From contig DPPH01000025.1 in the NCBI GenBank assembly GCA_003539375.1, forward strand, positions 1 through 6,592: DNA of 6,592 nt, in the 5' to 3' direction. Positions 6,375-6,592 of the stretch are shown piece by piece (position 1 is the first letter of the stretch; every line of letters begins with the position of its first letter). The notes beneath the pieces are model-generated. The model had not been told where the DNA came from. It was given only the letters and a program-made list of their open reading frames with translations, and searched no databases. Both the position numbers and the translations under genes were made by a program. Source of the DNA: Clostridiales bacterium (GTDB lineage Bacteria; Bacillota; Clostridia; Tissierellales; Dethiosulfatibacteraceae).

Positions 6375-6395
6375 ATAGTATAATTTTAGTACTAT
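6375..6395. repeat. 21-bp inverted repeat over the -10 region, possible operator
   Basis: ATAGTA (6375-6380) and TACTAT (6390-6395) are perfect 6-bp arms with a 9-bp centre. The centre contains the TAAAAT -10 element of the M20 promoter, and one arm lies at the expected transcription start. A repressor bound here would block the promoter. The arms are AT-rich, so chance is possible. Confidence 0.35.
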
Positions 6396-6411
6396 TTTAA
6401 TTTATTGTAAA
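6383..6411 (-). promoter_or_regulatory. Promoter of the complete M20 gene
   Basis: Minus-strand TTTACA (6406-6411) and TAAAAT (6383-6388) each differ from consensus at one position and are separated by the ideal 17 bases. Transcription would start near 6376, about 26 bases before the ATG at 6349, leaving room for the AAGGAGG. This is the best two-box promoter in the window. Confidence 0.6.
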
Positions 6412-6418
6412 ATTTAAT

Positions 6419-6526
6419 TTATCTTTTCTCAAATATTTTATAACTAAGCCAACTTAAAAATCCAACAAGGAAGAATGATAGTACCACCGTCGCTACAACT
6501 TCTACTATACTACCTTCAAGCAAAAT
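6419..6526 (-). CDS. C-terminal end of an unidentified membrane protein, partial
   Basis: Reading leftward from 6526, 35 codons end in TAA at 6419-6421. They encode a short polar stretch (LEGSIVEV), then about 20 hydrophobic residues rich in Val, Leu and Phe (VVLSFFLVGFLSWL), then a basic end, KIFEKR. This is the typical last transmembrane helix of a polytopic protein with a cytoplasmic C-terminus. The family cannot be named from so little. By position, 69 bp upstream of an M20 hydrolase on the same strand, it could be a transporter, but that is inference. The frame stays open for another 18 codons into 6527-6592, up to a TGA. That part is antisense of the M20 gene and is probably not the real upstream sequence of this protein. 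The true gene is therefore cut at 6526/6527. Confidence 0.6.
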   Translation of the reverse strand: MLLEGSIVEVVATVVLSFFLVGFLSWLSYKIFEKR

Positions 6527-6592
6527 AGGTGTGCCTTGGGCATTAGTAAAGGGTAAGGGTTCTGATACGGTTGTTTTTATTCACCACTGTGA
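6527..6592 (+). repeat. Outer arm of the 66-bp inverted repeat, at the window edge
   Basis: These last 66 bases are an exact reverse complement of 6081-6146. Read on the plus strand they encode residues 69-89 of the M20 protein (GVPWALVKGKGSD..., ending in FIHHC), but with no start codon and no first 68 codons. It is thus not the start of a second gene. It abuts the partial membrane-protein gene with no spacer. The likeliest explanation is a fold-back chimera or assembly error; a real inverted duplication is the alternative. Confidence 0.95.

Noticed and set aside
6419..6580. Longer open frame of the membrane protein reading into the outer repeat arm
   Set aside because: The added codons are the exact antisense of the M20 gene and there is no start codon before a TGA. 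The open frame there is likely chance in a chimeric junction.
6527..6592. Start of a second, divergent M20 gene at the right edge
   Set aside because: The copy begins at codon 69 without a start codon or ribosome binding site, and is identical to the neighbouring gene to the base. Duplication or an artefact explains it better than an independent gene.

Overview
The window is AT-rich, and every gene I can support reads on the minus strand. Strong AAGGAGG-type ribosome binding sites, short intergenic gaps, TTGACA/TATAAT-like promoters and the protein families present point to a low-GC Gram-positive anaerobe of the Clostridia/Tissierellia type. This is inferred from style, not from a marker gene. 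The odd length, the truncated gene at each edge and a fold-back repeat at the right end suggest a whole short contig, perhaps from a metagenome or an amplified single cell.

The layout is given in the direction of transcription, from high to low coordinates. The right edge (6527-6592) is an exact reverse-complement copy of 66 bp from inside the adjacent M20 gene. Next to it is the last 35 codons of a membrane protein (6419-6526). After a 69-bp gap holding a good promoter comes a complete 553-residue RocB-like M20 metallohydrolase (4688-6349), closed by a 13-bp hairpin that touches its stop codon. A second transcription unit follows: an aspartate/glutamate racemase-family protein (3862-4560), an ATZ/TRZ-type amidohydrolase (2397-3821) and a DmpA-type P1 self-processing aminopeptidase (1345-2382). 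Then comes a C_GCAxxG_C_C redox protein (739-1263) with its own extended -10 promoter. A 211-bp regulatory gap separates this from a second M20 metallohydrolase, cut by the left edge (1-527).

The genes look like a cytoplasmic set for amide and peptide catabolism. There are two M20 hydrolases, an N-terminal nucleophile aminopeptidase of a family that takes D- and beta-amino acid substrates, an amino acid racemase, and a metal-dependent amidohydrolase that is probably a deaminase. None has a signal peptide. The truncated membrane protein could be the transporter that feeds them, but this is a guess from position. A working hypothesis is use of peptides or amides with D-, beta- or otherwise non-standard amino acids.

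The most striking signal is the perfect 66-bp inverted repeat at the right edge. I judge it most likely a chimera or assembly fold-back. If real, it would have the geometry of an invertible promoter-plus-N-terminus switch. Other points worth a look are an apparent Glu-to-Gln change in the amidohydrolase active site, an apparent Tyr-to-Asn change in the P1 peptidase, and 21-bp palindromes of the same geometry in front of both M20 genes. I found no RNA gene, CRISPR array, insertion sequence or phage gene.
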